Assembly: GCA_036872755.1 (NCBI GenBank)
Contig: JAVHNS010000005.1
Coordinates: 1,054,001-1,118,000 of the forward strand
Length of the DNA: 64,000 bases
Source of the DNA: Orbilia blumenaviensis
Taxonomy: Eukaryota; Ascomycota; Orbiliomycetes; Orbiliales; Orbiliaceae
Direction: 5' to 3'
Of this stretch, positions 1-12,510 are shown piece after piece (position 1 is the stretch's first letter; each line of letters begins with the position of its first letter). The notes beneath the pieces were generated by a model. That model made no database searches. It worked only from the letters and a program-made list of their open reading frames with translations, and was not told where the DNA came from. The position numbers and the translations under genes were made by a program.

Positions 1-1599
1 ATGAGAATTGGGACAATAGGTTCGATGAAGAGACGCGTCTGATAAAAAAAGTGATGATACTTAAAATGTGAGGTTGGTGGGAGGTATTGTATTGTTGTAG
101 AAGGATGGCAATACTATCAGAAGACGGGTATTTATCCTGCAGCGGTAGACGTTTGGTTGCACAGTCACCCCACAGCATTCCTATTGTTCTAAAAGTCGTC
201 TATGCGGAAAATGATAGAATACCATGATAAGATCTTGTGCAGTACTCTAAACAGCCTCCGAGTCCCCCCTTTCGGCCTAGACATATACTGCCAACTAACA
301 AAAATTCAGACACTTTTCATGTAACTTCTATAAAGCTAAATATACCAATGTACACCTGTATCATCGAGCTGAGGATATCGCATCAAGCGCGCCAGTAGCT
401 AGTAGCCGGCCGCCATCTCCCCTCTACTTAGCCGCTGCTCCCTTTCGTCCGTATATATCCCTTCAGCCAAATCAACAAGGCCCTCGTTGCCGCATCTCAT
501 CAGATATACATTGGAGAATTCTATCACATCGGTATGTTCTGAATAGTTTTCATAGACTCCGTCCTAATGTGTGACTTTATGTCGGGGAGAATAGTTACCC
601 AAAATTATTCGATATCTGCATCAGAATCCATGAAATGTTCACCGACTCGTTGAGATACTCAAGTCAAGGAATTTCCTAAGAGACGCGAGTGGCATCCCTA
701 TAATATACTATTCAGGACTAAGATCCAGATTCTCTGCCCTTCATTTCTGAAGTAAATTCTAATTGCGGGCATACGAGATATGTATAGTAATCTGGCATTT
801 AAACTCGCTAACCGCTGGTAGCATCTATCTTGAGTAGAAAGAGGGCCTATGATGATTTCATACATATTGCCAGAAGTCGTGAATGCAACTTAATTGTCTA
901 GTATTATCGTAGTCATTAAATACATCGTACTCACCGATCTTAGTGAAGCAGAGTTTTTATGTATCTGTTGTCTGCGTGGTCGCTCGCGCTCGTAAGCCCC
1001 ACAATTGCAGTATGCTCGGACTAGAAGTTGTGAGCGTACGTATATTTCTGGACCGCCGTCAGTACTATACAATCGTTCAAGCCCCTAAAATACTCAGGGT
1101 ATCAGAATTCATAATTTTAAAAGAGAATCTATCGTTCAACGAGGTGGAGCACCCAACCTCTCTCCATATTTTGTGCTAGACTCTAATTAGCAATCAGTAT
1201 TCGGCGGCGGTATTGCTCCGACCAATTTAGGTATTTGCTTGTCTAGGTGTAATAGAATTAGTTTGGTGCTTGGCTAAGCGAGTAGCCGGTTAACTCGTTA
1301 CACACGCACCAGGGCCTGATGGTCAGTCACCGAGTTCGTTTGGATTTCATTATTTCTCAAACTACTCTATTCCACTCGTAGCCATAACCTTGAACGCCTG
1401 ATGACGCAAAGCGTAATACTAGCTAGGTAAGATTCTAGTTCCAATCCCCCAAAGCCTGGTGAGCATAACAATACATAATGTGCCTACGCTGACTGGGGCC
1501 CCCTGAATGTCTTGCTCTCTAAACGTTAAGTGTATCTTCGCATACGTACCAGCAGCGTCTATAGTTCTATGGGTACAGCGCCGCAAATGCACCGACGCT
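1..1599. other. Intergenic, no gene supported
   Basis: Only short open frames occur here and none has a family motif, a plausible signal peptide or a spliceable continuation. The last few hundred bases would hold the promoter of the first tandem paralogue, but no convincing element was recognised. Confidence 0.5.
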
Positions 1600-3069
1600 A
1601 TGCCGAAATTAAAACATTATGCCACCTTATTAGGCTGGTTAGTCATGTTTATAAAGCTCGGAGCTGCATTTGTTCCCGCTATTTCAGTTTATTTTCCAGA
1701 CTTCCCTAATCGAAGACCTTGGATCCGTAAGTACCTGTATACATGTAACATGCCACAATATTTGATCCCATAATATGCTCACAATCCACATTATATAGTC
1801 TGTCAGCCAACCGTGCGACACATGGAGGATTTTGACACTATGGGAACGAGTCTATTTGTCGTCAACCCTGACGAAGAAAATTGCGGTACTAGAAGAAATG
1901 GCCGCGATGGATCGGGGTTCAATTATTACCCGTTATATTTGGACTTACCGGGTGCAATGGACATTCCCGCAATATATCTTGACGGTTACGATGTTGGAGC
2001 CCAGATTAGATATCCTACTACTGACCCTGACCTACCATTTATAATGGCAAGAGATACACGGGGTTATCGCCCAGCCTAGTGAGTAGATTTTTGTTCCATC
2101 TTGCACCGTAGGAAATCTTTTAATCATTGGGTACAAGAATCCAACAAAACTAACACGAAATCTCATATTGGTGGTAAAGCTGGATTGTAAAGAGGGGTGG
2201 TCGAAGAATCGACCCCGCGGTGAGCTTCTTCTTGGAAGGTGATAGTTTGGAATTTGTTGGATCATCTATGGAACAAGATCACACTATTAGATGTACGAAA
2301 TCCACCCCCCGCAGCAGATCGTGTCGTATTCATTCTGTCTACCACATCAAGCCCTACTAATAATAGTCTAGTACGCGACTATGGCCCTGGGATCGGCTAC
2401 CAGATCAATCGGGGTGTCGCTGCCCTGGATAATCCCCGAATAGAGCTGCGGTATGCTAATAATTGCTTCTTGAGATGTTGCACCAAGTTCATCCACTGTT
2501 TTTGGGACCTATTCGGAACCAGGTGGAGAGATGAAAATATCTTATGGGCACAGGGGAGAAGAACAACTATACCTGCGGAAGGAGAAGACTCGAATGAGGA
2601 AAACTTTGGCCTCCAACCTGCTGCCGACATACTTGCATTTGCTCAACAGCTGGAGGAGCTCGCCGCACAACTTGATGCGGGAGAGGGCGAATTTGAACGT
2701 CCTGTCGACGAAGTCACTCGAGTGTCTGTTCACGGGAGGAATGAAACAGAACATGATCTTCACTTCTGGGATAACCTGCTGGAAGATAGTCCGGAAAGAC
2801 CCCAAGAACGGGCCGTGGCTAACCAACTTGAGGGCCTTAGAGATGATCACACAGCTATTGAGCTTATGCCCCTCCCAGATATTGATGAGTCTTACCATGC
2901 TGACCCCGCCAACGGAAATCGGGGTGGAATCGAACTCATCCCTGTGCAGGGTCACAATCTTCGAGATAACGATATGGGTATGGAAGCTCAAAGAGGCTTT
3001 ATGAATGATGAAGATCTTGACAATGCTTTCCGAGGATCTCCTCACCGCAGCTATGATGACATCGTTTAA
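1600..3069 (+). CDS. Tandem secreted-protein family, copy 1
   Basis: Family not recognised. Four exons fit: 1600-1726, 1799-2078, 2180-2292 and 2372-3069, giving 405 residues with intron phases 1, 2, 1. The ATG at 1600 opens a hydrophobic, signal-peptide-like stretch (residues about 7-30). Exon 2 begins with a Leu-Cys dipeptide (LCQP) and has a second Cys about 30 residues on; exon 3 encodes a short strand-rich piece (GDSLEFVG); exon 4 starts RDYGPGIGYQI, then has a Cys/aromatic-rich segment (FLRCCTKFIHCFW) and a long acidic tail ending in SYDDIV. The two genes downstream have the same intron positions and phases and matching landmarks, so this is a tandem gene family. Role unknown; secretion is inferred. 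It could instead be a membrane-tethered protein with a cytosolic acidic tail. Confidence 0.72.
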
Positions 3070-3832
3070 TCGAGTTCCTCCACGACCATAAAATATTAAC
3101 ACGCCAGAATCCAGGGCGCAAACCGCCCCGGTTCCGGGGACGCAATTATGGTGCAGCAAAACGCCGCACACCCCAAAACTCGTGGTAGATACAAGAAACA
3201 TATATGTAGATTTATTTAATCATATAATCATAATTTAGGCATGCAGGTTGCCTCGTGGGCCAGGCTCGTGGTGGTCTTGCAGCTACTAGTAGCGTTTTGT
3301 TAGGACCATAATTATAATTCCGAACTTGTGTTGGTGACCGCTAGGTAGGTAGCCAGCTACGGGTAATACAAACTAATCTATAGCTATCATACCAATCGAA
3401 ACAGAAAGCTACTTAAGTACTCGCTCAACTCCCAGGTACTTAAGTGATATTAGTCATATATCAATGGGTATACCAATATATATGGTCGCCAAAGATGTGC
3501 ACTGTCTCGAATTTGCCCAATCATAATCGACAAGTACGCAGAAGGCGCACGGATCCCCTGCTCAGGGGTGTTCGAAGTGTGGATACGTACCAAAATAAAC
3601 TTTAAAATAACGCTCAGTATTGGAGATATCTCTTCGCACCAAGCATGCTTATGATCATATTCGAGCTGGAATGAGTATGAATGGCTGTACATGTAGCACG
3701 CTGGAAATAAATTCCCTCATTGAATAACGTGTTCCCCATGCAATTACTAGTCGCCTAGTCAAATTAAATTAGCTATATGATGCCAAAATATCATAGTAAA
3801 TATAGCCGTAATCACCAGCAAGAACTGACAGC
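3070..3832. other. Intergenic between tandem copies 1 and 2
   Basis: AT-rich spacer with no supported gene. An 80-codon reverse frame at 3450-3692 has no recognisable features and is treated as chance. Confidence 0.5.
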
Positions 3833-5313
3833 ATGTTGTATTACGGTCTAGGGAAATCCCACCTAGCGGCCTTGGCGATTGCCATGGGCCTTATTGGTAC
3901 CGAGCTTGCGACAGGGTTTCAAATAGAAGTCCACGATGCCGACCCGAAGAGTACACGAAAATATCCTTGGCAGTGTAAGTGCACTTCGATACAAAGCCTT
4001 TCTAATATATCCCGAATCAGTGGATTCTTAAACTCACATTTGTCATTTTATATGCGAAATAGTGTGTCGAGGCAGAGGTATACCAGTACCTCAAGGCCAA
4101 AAAAGACGTGGTATCGGAGACCAAGTTTTTGCGATCGATCGTGAGATAACGACCTGCGAAGCAGAGGATGCCGATATCGAATGGTTTGATACGCCTGTCC
4201 CACCGGATATGAACCCGACCAACTTCTTTGCTGTTACTATTGGGGCCCCACCTCCTGCCGAAGGGTCTTTAGATAGAAGTCCTCAGATGTACACCGAGTT
4301 GTCAACGATCGGGGACAAGATAACCATGGAGGTAGGGGCATGGCAGAATGAGCCTGCCCAGTAAGTGCTAGACGATCAGGCTTATTCAATCAATAGCCAC
4401 TCCAAAAACAATAAAAAATACACACTGATATTCGAGAAAATAGATTTCATTTACAGAGGGGGAGATATGGGCACTTTGTCAACGAGATGCACTTCGCAGA
4501 GCTCTTTGTAAAACCAAAGGACCGACTTTGGTATTATGGCCCGTGGATTGTGCCGCCAGAAGACACACTTCGAGTGCATGGAGGAGGACCAGACTTTAGA
4601 AGCAAGTTCCTACTACCACCCTATGCTACGTTATCGACTTGACTAACTGAAAGATAAAATTAGTGTCTTTGGTGTACCGTAAAATCGGGTCACAGTTCAG
4701 ACTGGGGTATTCATTAACAACCGATCTACCATCCTCCGCCCCAGTGACACCGAACCATCCGAGGGTTCAGCTCATTGCTTCTGATGGTAAGATTTGGGAC
4801 GGCCTAGACGCCTTTACAGATGGTGAACGTCACGAGTATATCGCTACTGTCATGGGAGCAGCCCAGGGTGGGCCACAGACCTTCTCACGAGGTCCACGCC
4901 TAGAAATGACACAACAAACACCAGTAATATCCGATGAGCAAGCCGCGGAGAAGAAAAAATCACGGTCAATCGGTCGGTTCTTCAAGAAAATAGGTAATTC
5001 TATATTCAAACCAAAAGCTACGACTGTAAATACAGAGCAGCAAGCCGTTGAGCCAATGGCACGACTAGACAGAGAAGGGATTGAAGAGGAAGAAAAACTT
5101 GATGTTGACGTGGCACAAAACCGTGGTCCAGGATGGTACGGAGAACAAGATGGCGAAGAGTACCTTGGGGACGAAAAAAGTCCCCGGTATGGTGACTTTG
5201 GAATGGCAGAGTCTCCGGCAAATGAGAATTTACAATGGTACGACGCTGACGATGGGGATAAAGCCCAAGGTCCGAACAACCGAATTGAAGATCTTGATAA
5301 CGACCTACAATAG
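3833..5313 (+). CDS. Tandem secreted-protein family, copy 2
   Basis: Family not recognised. Exons 3833-3974, 4063-4360, 4459-4601 and 4664-5313 give 410 residues, with the same intron phases (1, 2, 1) as its neighbours. The N terminus (residues about 8-27, Ala/Leu/Gly-rich) looks like a signal peptide. Exon 2 starts LCRG and carries a second Cys followed by an acidic/aromatic stretch (DIEWFD). Exon 3 reads FVKPKDRLWYYGPW, matching FKVRRGDRYLYIG in copy 3. Exon 4 has a strongly basic amphipathic segment (GRFFKKIGNSIFKPK) followed by a Glu/Asp-rich tail ending EDLDNDLQ. The third intron (4602-4663) fits only as GC-AG, with a GCAAGT donor; the nearby GT alternative breaks the frame. Function unknown. 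Confidence 0.75.
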
Positions 5314-6121
5314 TTGTCACAACAGCGCGAGGACTCCTAACTTCTTTTGCCAGGTATTGCCTACTTTGTTATATAATCAATTACGGAATCTAGTCTAGGG
5401 CTTTATAATCTTAAAGTCTGGGTACATATTCCTTATAGCCCCCTAAAGGCCGTATAAACCAAACAACCCGAATAGAGGGTCTCTATTAGCAAGGGGAACT
5501 ACCTAGGAATAGTTACCAGTGACGTTTATGTTCACATGTGTTGTGACTTTTCACCAATTTAAAATTCGGATTAAGTTTAAAATTTTATCTTTTTAACAAA
5601 CACCAAGTCATTTTGCGAGGAATTGGCGGTTCTTTGAGCAGGATTGATACCAAGGTATCTGATAAGTGATGTCGTTATATGCGAAATGAGGAAATCGGGA
5701 GCCTGGTTAGCCGGCATGAGGCGGCTCCCCTTATAGTAGCTAGTCTGCATATCAGCGCTTCGCCGTGTATACCTCAAACCTCGCCAACAACCAAGTGCTC
5801 GCGCTTTTGCCGATCTAATCTAGACGTCATATTTCTTACGTGATACTGACCCTATAATGGCCAGACAGTGTTTAGCCATATTATTGCAGAAATATCCATA
5901 GCAAAATATAATATCGAAAATATTTATATACTATTCAAGATAGGGTAAACTTCAGGAGGATCTAGACTGTTGTAGGTTTTCTTTTCCCCAAAAAACCGTC
6001 ATATATAAACTCGAATGCCCGACTTAATTCGGCTTACCAATTTAATCTATTTTATAATACACACTAATGTGGTCGAAAAGCCGTGTGAGGTGCGGCTGCA
6101 CCAAGTTTCTTAGCTTGCAAT
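5314..6121. other. Intergenic between tandem copies 2 and 3
   Basis: AT-rich spacer. No open frame with recognisable features; the part next to 6122 presumably holds the promoter of copy 3. Confidence 0.5.
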
Positions 6122-8058
6122 ATGTTCGAAATGTCCCACCACAACATATTCAAATTTCTGCTCAACATAACGGCATTATTACTCTCGTCATGCCAAGCGC
6201 TTATGATAGATGTTGTGGTCAAAGGACACGCACCTGGAGAAAGCCAGAGACTTAGGCGTCAGTATCTGCTCACATTAACTCCATTGGATCCCATCAATCC
6301 CATAGATGAGCCTAATGCCAACCGACTAAACTGATTCATATCATCACTTAGTTTGCAAGCCTTTCACAAAGGATGCTTATGAGGGAGTCAGAGCAGTCAG
6401 CCCAGCTACCCACAAACATTGTCCAGATGGTACCCCGATCTGGTATTGGGACTTTGGAAGTCTTGAAACAAGCGAAGTGAGAGTTGGTAACGAATACCAT
6501 ACTCTAATCCAAATTACTGGAGGTCCAGATACCGAAACAGATCCTGGAATAACGAACGGCCTTCAAGCAAGAGACTATCTATTTTATAGTACACTGAAAC
6601 GCGGGAGGATTTATCGATCATTGTAAGTTTAATCAAACCTTAGTCCACAAGATTTGTTCGTAGAAGCCTCCAGATTTCACGAATTATTAATATATTAACT
6701 GGGTTACACGATATTAACGCCCCGCGCGTGCGGTTAATAACAGGTTTAAGGTTAGGAGAGGCGATAGGTACCTTTATATCGGAGAGGAGGATGATCTAAG
6801 AGCTGGGGATATCCTTGAGTTCTGGGGCCCTTCCGAGCCAGAATACAGAAAGCTTTACCGTAAGTTATATTGGGCATATGACCCTGCATTCAGAAATATG
6901 CATACATACGTCCGCCATAACTAGCCAGCCTTGATTTACCATATATTGAGATTATTGTGTCCAGTGTGATTAACGGTGTTGCGTCACCTAATAGTTACGA
7001 TGTTTGGACCAGGTGCCTTCGGCTTACGCAGAATACCGTATTCAGAAGACCCGGATGTATCGCCAGAAGTCGAACTCAGGGTGCGTGTTGCGAGCTCTAG
7101 CAACACTAAGAATGGTGTCCGTTCGGAAAGGGAACGTTTTTCAACAGGGTCGCCAGTCCACCGGTCGACATCCCTTTCTCTACAGAAGCAAAGGAAACCG
7201 AAGTGTTTCGGCAGCATCTGCAAGGCTGCAGCTAAGGGGCTGGGAAGCTTATACAGTAGTGCCAAAAGGCTACTCTCCACTGGAAACCCCAGCAGCATTC
7301 CAGAGGGAGCTGGGCTGCAAGATTTGGGGAACATTCTCGATGATCCCATTGCGTTCGCTGACCGGTCCGGCACCGGTAGAGTACGGCTACGGGATTCGTC
7401 AAGTCGGCCACAAACTCAAAATACAGACCCAAGTGCCAGCGCCCGCCGTCAGAGCAACCGTGAAAGGGTTCCTGAAGCCCTAGGGCCTGCAGATGAGGAG
7501 GGCGTTTTGGCGCCTTTACCGCGAATATTGAATTTGGGGCCCTTGGGACTCACTAGGATCTTACAGTCGGATATTGAAGCCAACCTACCCAAAATCACTG
7601 AAGAGACAAAAGTCATAGATACCCACGCTGAGATTCGCACGCCACTGGAGTTCGGCGGTACCCACCCGAATAGTATGACTAATAGTAGACCAGACACCCA
7701 TGGCCATTTTGGTTCTGTGGTCCTTCTCTCACCAAAGGAACTTGAGATTGCCGAAAACCCAGAGGAAGAAGATGAAGGAGACAAGGAAGATGATGGAGAC
7801 TATAAGCCAGAAGAGGAAGAGGATACAAGTTCGCTAAGCATCACGCTATCTGGAGATGTAAATGGGGATGACGATATTGTATTTACAAACCCCCCGGTCG
7901 TAGTAACTCGAGAGGGTGGACCAGGAGCAAGGAAGAGCGTGCTTGACTTGTCGCGGGCCACCTCGACGCATGGATCACAGCTGGTCCCAGCAACTGACAA
8001 GCAACTTAGACGGTCAAAACAGTTAACAGAATCTGATACGGAAGAGTTCGAAATCTGA
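6122..8058 (+). CDS. Tandem secreted-protein family, copy 3
   Basis: Largest of the three paralogues, 528 residues from exons 6122-6257, 6352-6622, 6744-6859 and 6995-8058 (phases 1, 2, 1 again). The N terminus has a clear signal-peptide core (FKFLLNITALLLSSCQA). Exon 2 begins LCKPF with a second Cys about 21 residues later, then an aromatic run (PIWYWDF) and the strand-like YLFYSTLKRGRIYRSL. Exon 3 gives FKVRRGDRYLYIG and ILEFWGP. Exon 4 opens TMFGPGAFGLRRI, like GPGIGYQI in copy 1, then a basic segment (KCFGSICKAAAKGLGSLYSSA) and a long disordered tail with a Glu/Asp run. A start at the internal Met four codons later is possible. Unknown function; an apoplastic or host-interaction role is speculation. 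Confidence 0.76.
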
Positions 8059-9149
8059 CGTTATGATTAGATATATATTAATAATACGGCCGCTTCGGTA
8101 CTTGAAGCCCCAAATCCCCCAACGCCGGTATTTAGCGTCAACTGTATAGAATTCTCTGTTTCATGAACCCATTTTCGAATTTCTCTTAGTCTCGTATGGC
8201 CTTATAAACGACTGATTCTCGCTCCAGACGTCTATCTAATACTGTTGCATAAAAGCCTGTATACTTAAGATCTTCGAATGCGAGCTAATTTCTTTTGTCT
8301 ATACTTTTCGCGTGCGCACGCATAGTCAGCTCCTAGTTTGCAATGCGACCGCATCTGTCGCAGCTTGCCCTCGGATTTAGATTCTACAGACAAAGCTAAG
8401 GTCGTAGGTATGATCTATAGCTATTAGTCGCGCACGTGTGCACGTTCGTGAAGTCTCGCCCATGCATAGCATTAACCTAAACACCAAGCTTGCAATAGCC
8501 TCAAGGCGCCTCGACTCGTTCACTCAGCTCAGAAGATCGACGATCAATCGAGCCTTGGCGTCCCAGGAACCTTTCGATGTCGCACAAACATTAAACCGTT
8601 CTGAGAATATTTCCCCTTTGAGAATCGTTGGTACCAACACATTTTCACCCACTTACAACCTGTCGCGTCGTAGTGCAGCTGGGTTGGACGATCGTGTTTT
8701 GCAAGAGCCTCTTCCCCCCTCCGGTGTATACTGCAATCGCATATTAACCAGGCCGTGGGCTTGTAGGCGGGCAGTATGCCGCGGACGGTTGCGTACGTCA
8801 AATTTAAAAATACATACTGAGTTTGCTTTCACTAGGAGGATATTGATGCTAGTCAATCGGCGAGACAAACTGGAAGACAGGTCCATATACGATTGGCGTA
8901 GCTTGATCATGAATCGCTTTATATCCAGAATATTTCCACTGGTAGAGTAAGCCGCAAGTCTTGCAGCACACAGAACCGCCGAGTTCCGACACCTCCAAGC
9001 CTTTCGAGATGACCTTTCGACTCTGTGTTGTCTGGCTACCAACGAGGCCCAGCAATCCAATATTTTCTGGTCTCGTTGGAACGAGACCAATATTCCTCCA
9101 ATATTTTAATTAACTTTAAGATGCCAACACAACTAACTATGCTCTCGTC
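8059..9149. other. Intergenic, no gene supported
   Basis: Overlapping open frames occur on both strands at about 8.4-9.1 kb (up to 170 codons). None has a recognisable motif and they cannot all be real, so none is called. A degraded gene cannot be excluded. Confidence 0.4.
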
Positions 9150-9701
9150 TTACAATTTCAACCATTCGAGGATCACATCGATCTCTGACTTTACCTCACC
9201 GATGAGATCCCTAAAAAACCCCATTCGCGCCTCTACTTGTACTTCCCCATCTCTAATTTTCAATCGGCGGTCTCTATACTCTTTGCCAAGTAGATTCCTC
9301 GCAGTTTCAACATCATTCCCATTCCCGTCCCTCTGAATTTTTGGGACCACTCCGGAGAATCCGTCAACTTTGGCCAAGGCTTGCTTACTGGTCTCCACAA
9401 GCTCGGAAAGTCTTGGAGTCACCATTTTAGTCTCTGACTCTAATAAGCATAGCTTATCTCGGTCGCTTCTGAGAGCCTGTCTCCAATCTTCGGATTCCGA
9501 TGGAAGTTTCTGCTTATCGCCAGGGATCATTGCAGCTGAGATACTTCCTTTTGTGTTCTGTACCGATGATTTGATCTCTTCATATTGGTATGTGCGTTGT
9601 TTTAGTTCATTTTCGAGCGCATAGAAACTTTGGATGAGTTTATCAAGATCCCTATTATATAGCTCGACTGCACGGAGCAGATTATCGACATTGTTTGACA
9701 T
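9150..9701 (-). CDS. Small helix-rich/coiled-coil protein
   Basis: Intronless frame of 183 residues from an ATG at 9701. The protein is almost entirely charged helix with heptad-like hydrophobic spacing in residues about 5-60 (NLLRAVELYNRDLDKLIQ) and again near the C terminus (FFRDLIGEVKSEIDVILEWL). There are no Cys pairs, no signal peptide and no catalytic motif. It is the first of five intronless helix-rich genes between 9.1 and 17.5 kb; unlike most genes in this window, none needs an intron. Function not recognised. Confidence rests on frame length and coherent composition only. Confidence 0.6.
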   Translation of the reverse strand: MSNNVDNLLRAVELYNRDLDKLIQSFYALENELKQRTYQYEEIKSSVQNTKGSISAAMIPGDKQKLPSESEDWRQALRSDRDKLCLLESETKMVTPRLSELVETSKQALAKVDGFSGVVPKIQRDGNGNDVETARNLLGKEYRDRRLKIRDGEVQVEARMGFFRDLIGEVKSEIDVILEWLKL

Positions 9702-11009
9702 TCTTAAATCCGGAACGGAGAAGCTCTGCTCGGGGCGCTGGCGGGTCTGTTCTCTGAAGCGGTTTGAACAAGTTTGAAATATTGATATCTAGAAACTTTT
9801 TTAGCACGGCTCAGAATATTAAGGTTGGTACCGAGGAAACAAAGACTAGAGGCGGAACTAAACCCTTGTATATTTATAAGATTTAATTTTGGAGCCCCGA
9901 AATATACATGCATCATGAACGCGGTTGTTATAGCCAGCCCAGAGCGGTCGCAAGACGGAGCCTCGATCGCGAGCTTGGATTCACAAAACTACCTTTGCTA
10001 ACGGAGAAATTCAAACCACAGCTACTAGGGTGCGAACATGCAATTGGTTGATCTTTTGCGGGTATGTAAAAATTACTGTTTCAGTGCCTTTTGGTGCCCA
10101 CGATTACGAATCCACGAAACAGGCCCGTATATATTTACTGTTTAAACACGAGACCGGTTTAAAGGTATCAACCGATTTGTTTCATGGATTCATGCTTAAG
10201 GATATGTCTAGGTTGACTACACTCAATATTTCCGTCTACAGAACTAGCGCTATGACTATCGCTGAAGCTGATTGTGGATCGTTTCGTATTCTGCCTAACC
10301 TCGGGATATCTGTAGCCATGCGCTTATAGTAGCATCTGTATTAGCGATGCTTCCCGAATTTTGAAACGCACACTGCTGAGAGGGTAGTTGATTCCCAAAT
10401 TTTAACATCTTAACGCGTAACATCAGCTACAAAATCCGGAACTTGAAGCCATCTCAATCAACAAGTTGACGAGTACGAGCTTATTTTCAGGACCTTACTT
10501 GAGACGGTCACTAGGCTAAATTAGGATCTCTGGGACGCTAATAAAACTAGTACTACAACTAATGTCGGTCAACTGACTAGGCACAGTGGAATTGGTACTA
10601 AAAACCGACGCATGCTGGCAGAGGTACAGTGTCGCATGGTACTTACTTTTAAACATAATTCACAGTGTAGTTTTAGTCTGTCGGGAGGGTTGATCAGCGC
10701 TACAACCCAGGGTTACCTCTAATATCAATCACACTAATAACATTTCATTTATCGCCCGACTAGCCATGGTATCATAGACCCGCGTTGCAAATGAAGGAAG
10801 GACACTGCAACAAAATGAATGCAGAGGTAAGCCAAAGTTCGAAATATATCTAAAATTTGTTTAGAACTTAAAAGAGGTGAGACCACTCTACCCATCAACA
10901 TTGTTAAATTAATACCAAAATCGAACACATATCCGGGGAGAAGCGGACGTCCGAGTCGAACAACATCCATACCTAGGTATAAAAACACCCTTCAACGTCA
11001 TCAGTGGCT
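9702..11009. other. Intergenic between divergent helical-protein genes
   Basis: Separates the minus-strand gene at 9150-9701 from the plus-strand gene at 11010, so it should hold both promoters. Short open frames (for example 10030-10329) have no recognisable features. Confidence 0.5.
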
Positions 11010-11804
11010 ATGCCGAAGTCTACTAGTAGACTTTCGATCTCGGGGGGGCTTCGGGAATTACGGGATAGGCTCAACCCAATCCATCAAAACCTAAGAAGAC
11101 TCATAATTCAAAACGCTTTGAATCGTGACGTGATCAAATCACTTCTCGCTGACCTTCTTATGACTCTCCAATACATCAACACCAATCCAAAATACGAAGT
11201 TGGCGAGATTCAGCGCCTGGTCATGCCAATTCTCGACGGCAGCAAGGAGCAGTTACAGCCTAATCTCAGGGCTCGAAGGACTTGGCTGGCCGATTTCCAA
11301 AACATATTAGTGCTCAACGGGATGCGCGGAGTCAATGGCTGGCTTCAAGGAGAACCCCCGGTTGAATACTTAGCATTTCTAGAGGCCAAGAACCCTAGAA
11401 TATATCGAATGATTAGCTCCATACGCTTCCAACACAATAACTTGATACTCCTCCAAGCCGAAACCCCGAAACTCATTCTAGCTGCAGAGTCTTTGCTCAA
11501 AATTTGCATCGGAGAAGGTACAATCGACATGATCCATAGGTTCCCAAAGATCAACTTAGAAGGATATGCTGGTATTATCCTTGCACTGGACAATGGTGCC
11601 AGTCCACCACCGATTTCCTATGACTCGGATGCGCCAAGCGGCGAGACTACGGCCAATTCAAATCTATCACAGTCAAGCAGCGACCCAAGTGATCTGAGTT
11701 CAAATACTCCCAGAGTTGTCAACACCAAGCGCCGAGGCGAGATCTATCCAAAAATATCTAAATGTTCGCCAATGGGCACCGATCCAACGCCGCCGCCAGT
11801 TTAA
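11010..11804 (+). CDS. Helix-rich protein with Ser-rich tail
   Basis: Intronless, 264 residues from the ATG at 11010; the frame is open two codons further but from a GTG. Residues about 10-195 are helical with regularly spaced Leu/Ile (for example HQNLRRLIIQNALN and VIKSLLADLLMTLQYI), followed by a disordered Ser/Pro/Thr-rich tail (residues about 200-264). No signal peptide and no enzyme motif. It shares the overall style of the intronless genes at 9150, 12511, 14555 and 16123: a helical body plus a low-complexity end. No clear primary-sequence identity to them was established by eye. Function not recognised. Confidence 0.6.
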   Translation: MPKSTSRLSISGGLRELRDRLNPIHQNLRRLIIQNALNRDVIKSLLADLLMTLQYINTNPKYEVGEIQRLVMPILDGSKEQLQPNLRARRTWLADFQNILVLNGMRGVNGWLQGEPPVEYLAFLEAKNPRIYRMISSIRFQHNNLILLQAETPKLILAAESLLKICIGEGTIDMIHRFPKINLEGYAGIILALDNGASPPPISYDSDAPSGETTANSNLSQSSSDPSDLSSNTPRVVNTKRRGEIYPKISKCSPMGTDPTPPPV

Positions 11805-12510
11805 ACTGATCCAGCACTATGCTACACTGTGTCCTAAGGTTATAAAGCTGGTCCAGCAGTTATGATATCTCAAATGTTTAGTGTACTAAGCGTTCCGTCG
11901 TAAGGTTTATTTGAATTGTTAGAATAGCGCTAGAACCCAAATCTCTATGACCTATGGACGTGGTACCAAAGCATCACCATACCTTTCAATATCAATTGTA
12001 CGGCCCTTTTTGTATGGTATCAATTACTGTTCCACCTTAAAAGTCCTGTTCCTGATTATCCCGTTTTGTAAACTTTCTTTCAACCTGTAAAACTGCCGAC
12101 CCTGATATTTAGCGGGATTGATCGGCGACTGGCAGCACCCAAGAATATCATTGTATAAACTCCATATATATACCTATACACTTAAAATATAGCCTAATGG
12201 GGAAGGGTAGACGGCCACTGACTCTATTTATAGAAACCATACCATGTGACTTCTGGATTCTATCGTTACTAGTACTCTCGGTCCCTGCTTTCGTAATGCT
12301 ACATCATTCACTTTCGGTGCTATGCCGATCCTGGATTTTGATCTGGATTCCAGTCCAGTTTACAAGACAAATGCTACATAAATTTTCCCACTTTGTCCGG
12401 TTTAGGGCCTACAGGGCCCAATATATCACCAACAGAGTCTCACTGCAATTGCTGTCTATTACGACCCATTCGACCACCCTTCAGCCTCTTCGGGATCTTA
12501 TAGTTGCATC
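11805..12510. other. Intergenic; small ORF at 12197 not called
   Basis: Contains an ATG-started 123-codon frame at 12197-12568 that overlaps the next gene's 5' end. It has a hydrophobic N-terminal third but no other support, and is more likely upstream leader sequence. A TATA-like run (CCATATATATACC) lies near 12160-12175. Confidence 0.4.

Noticed and set aside
8438..9090. Overlapping 145-170 codon frames on both strands
   Set aside because: Non-ATG or weak starts, no motif on either strand, and mutual overlap; probably chance.
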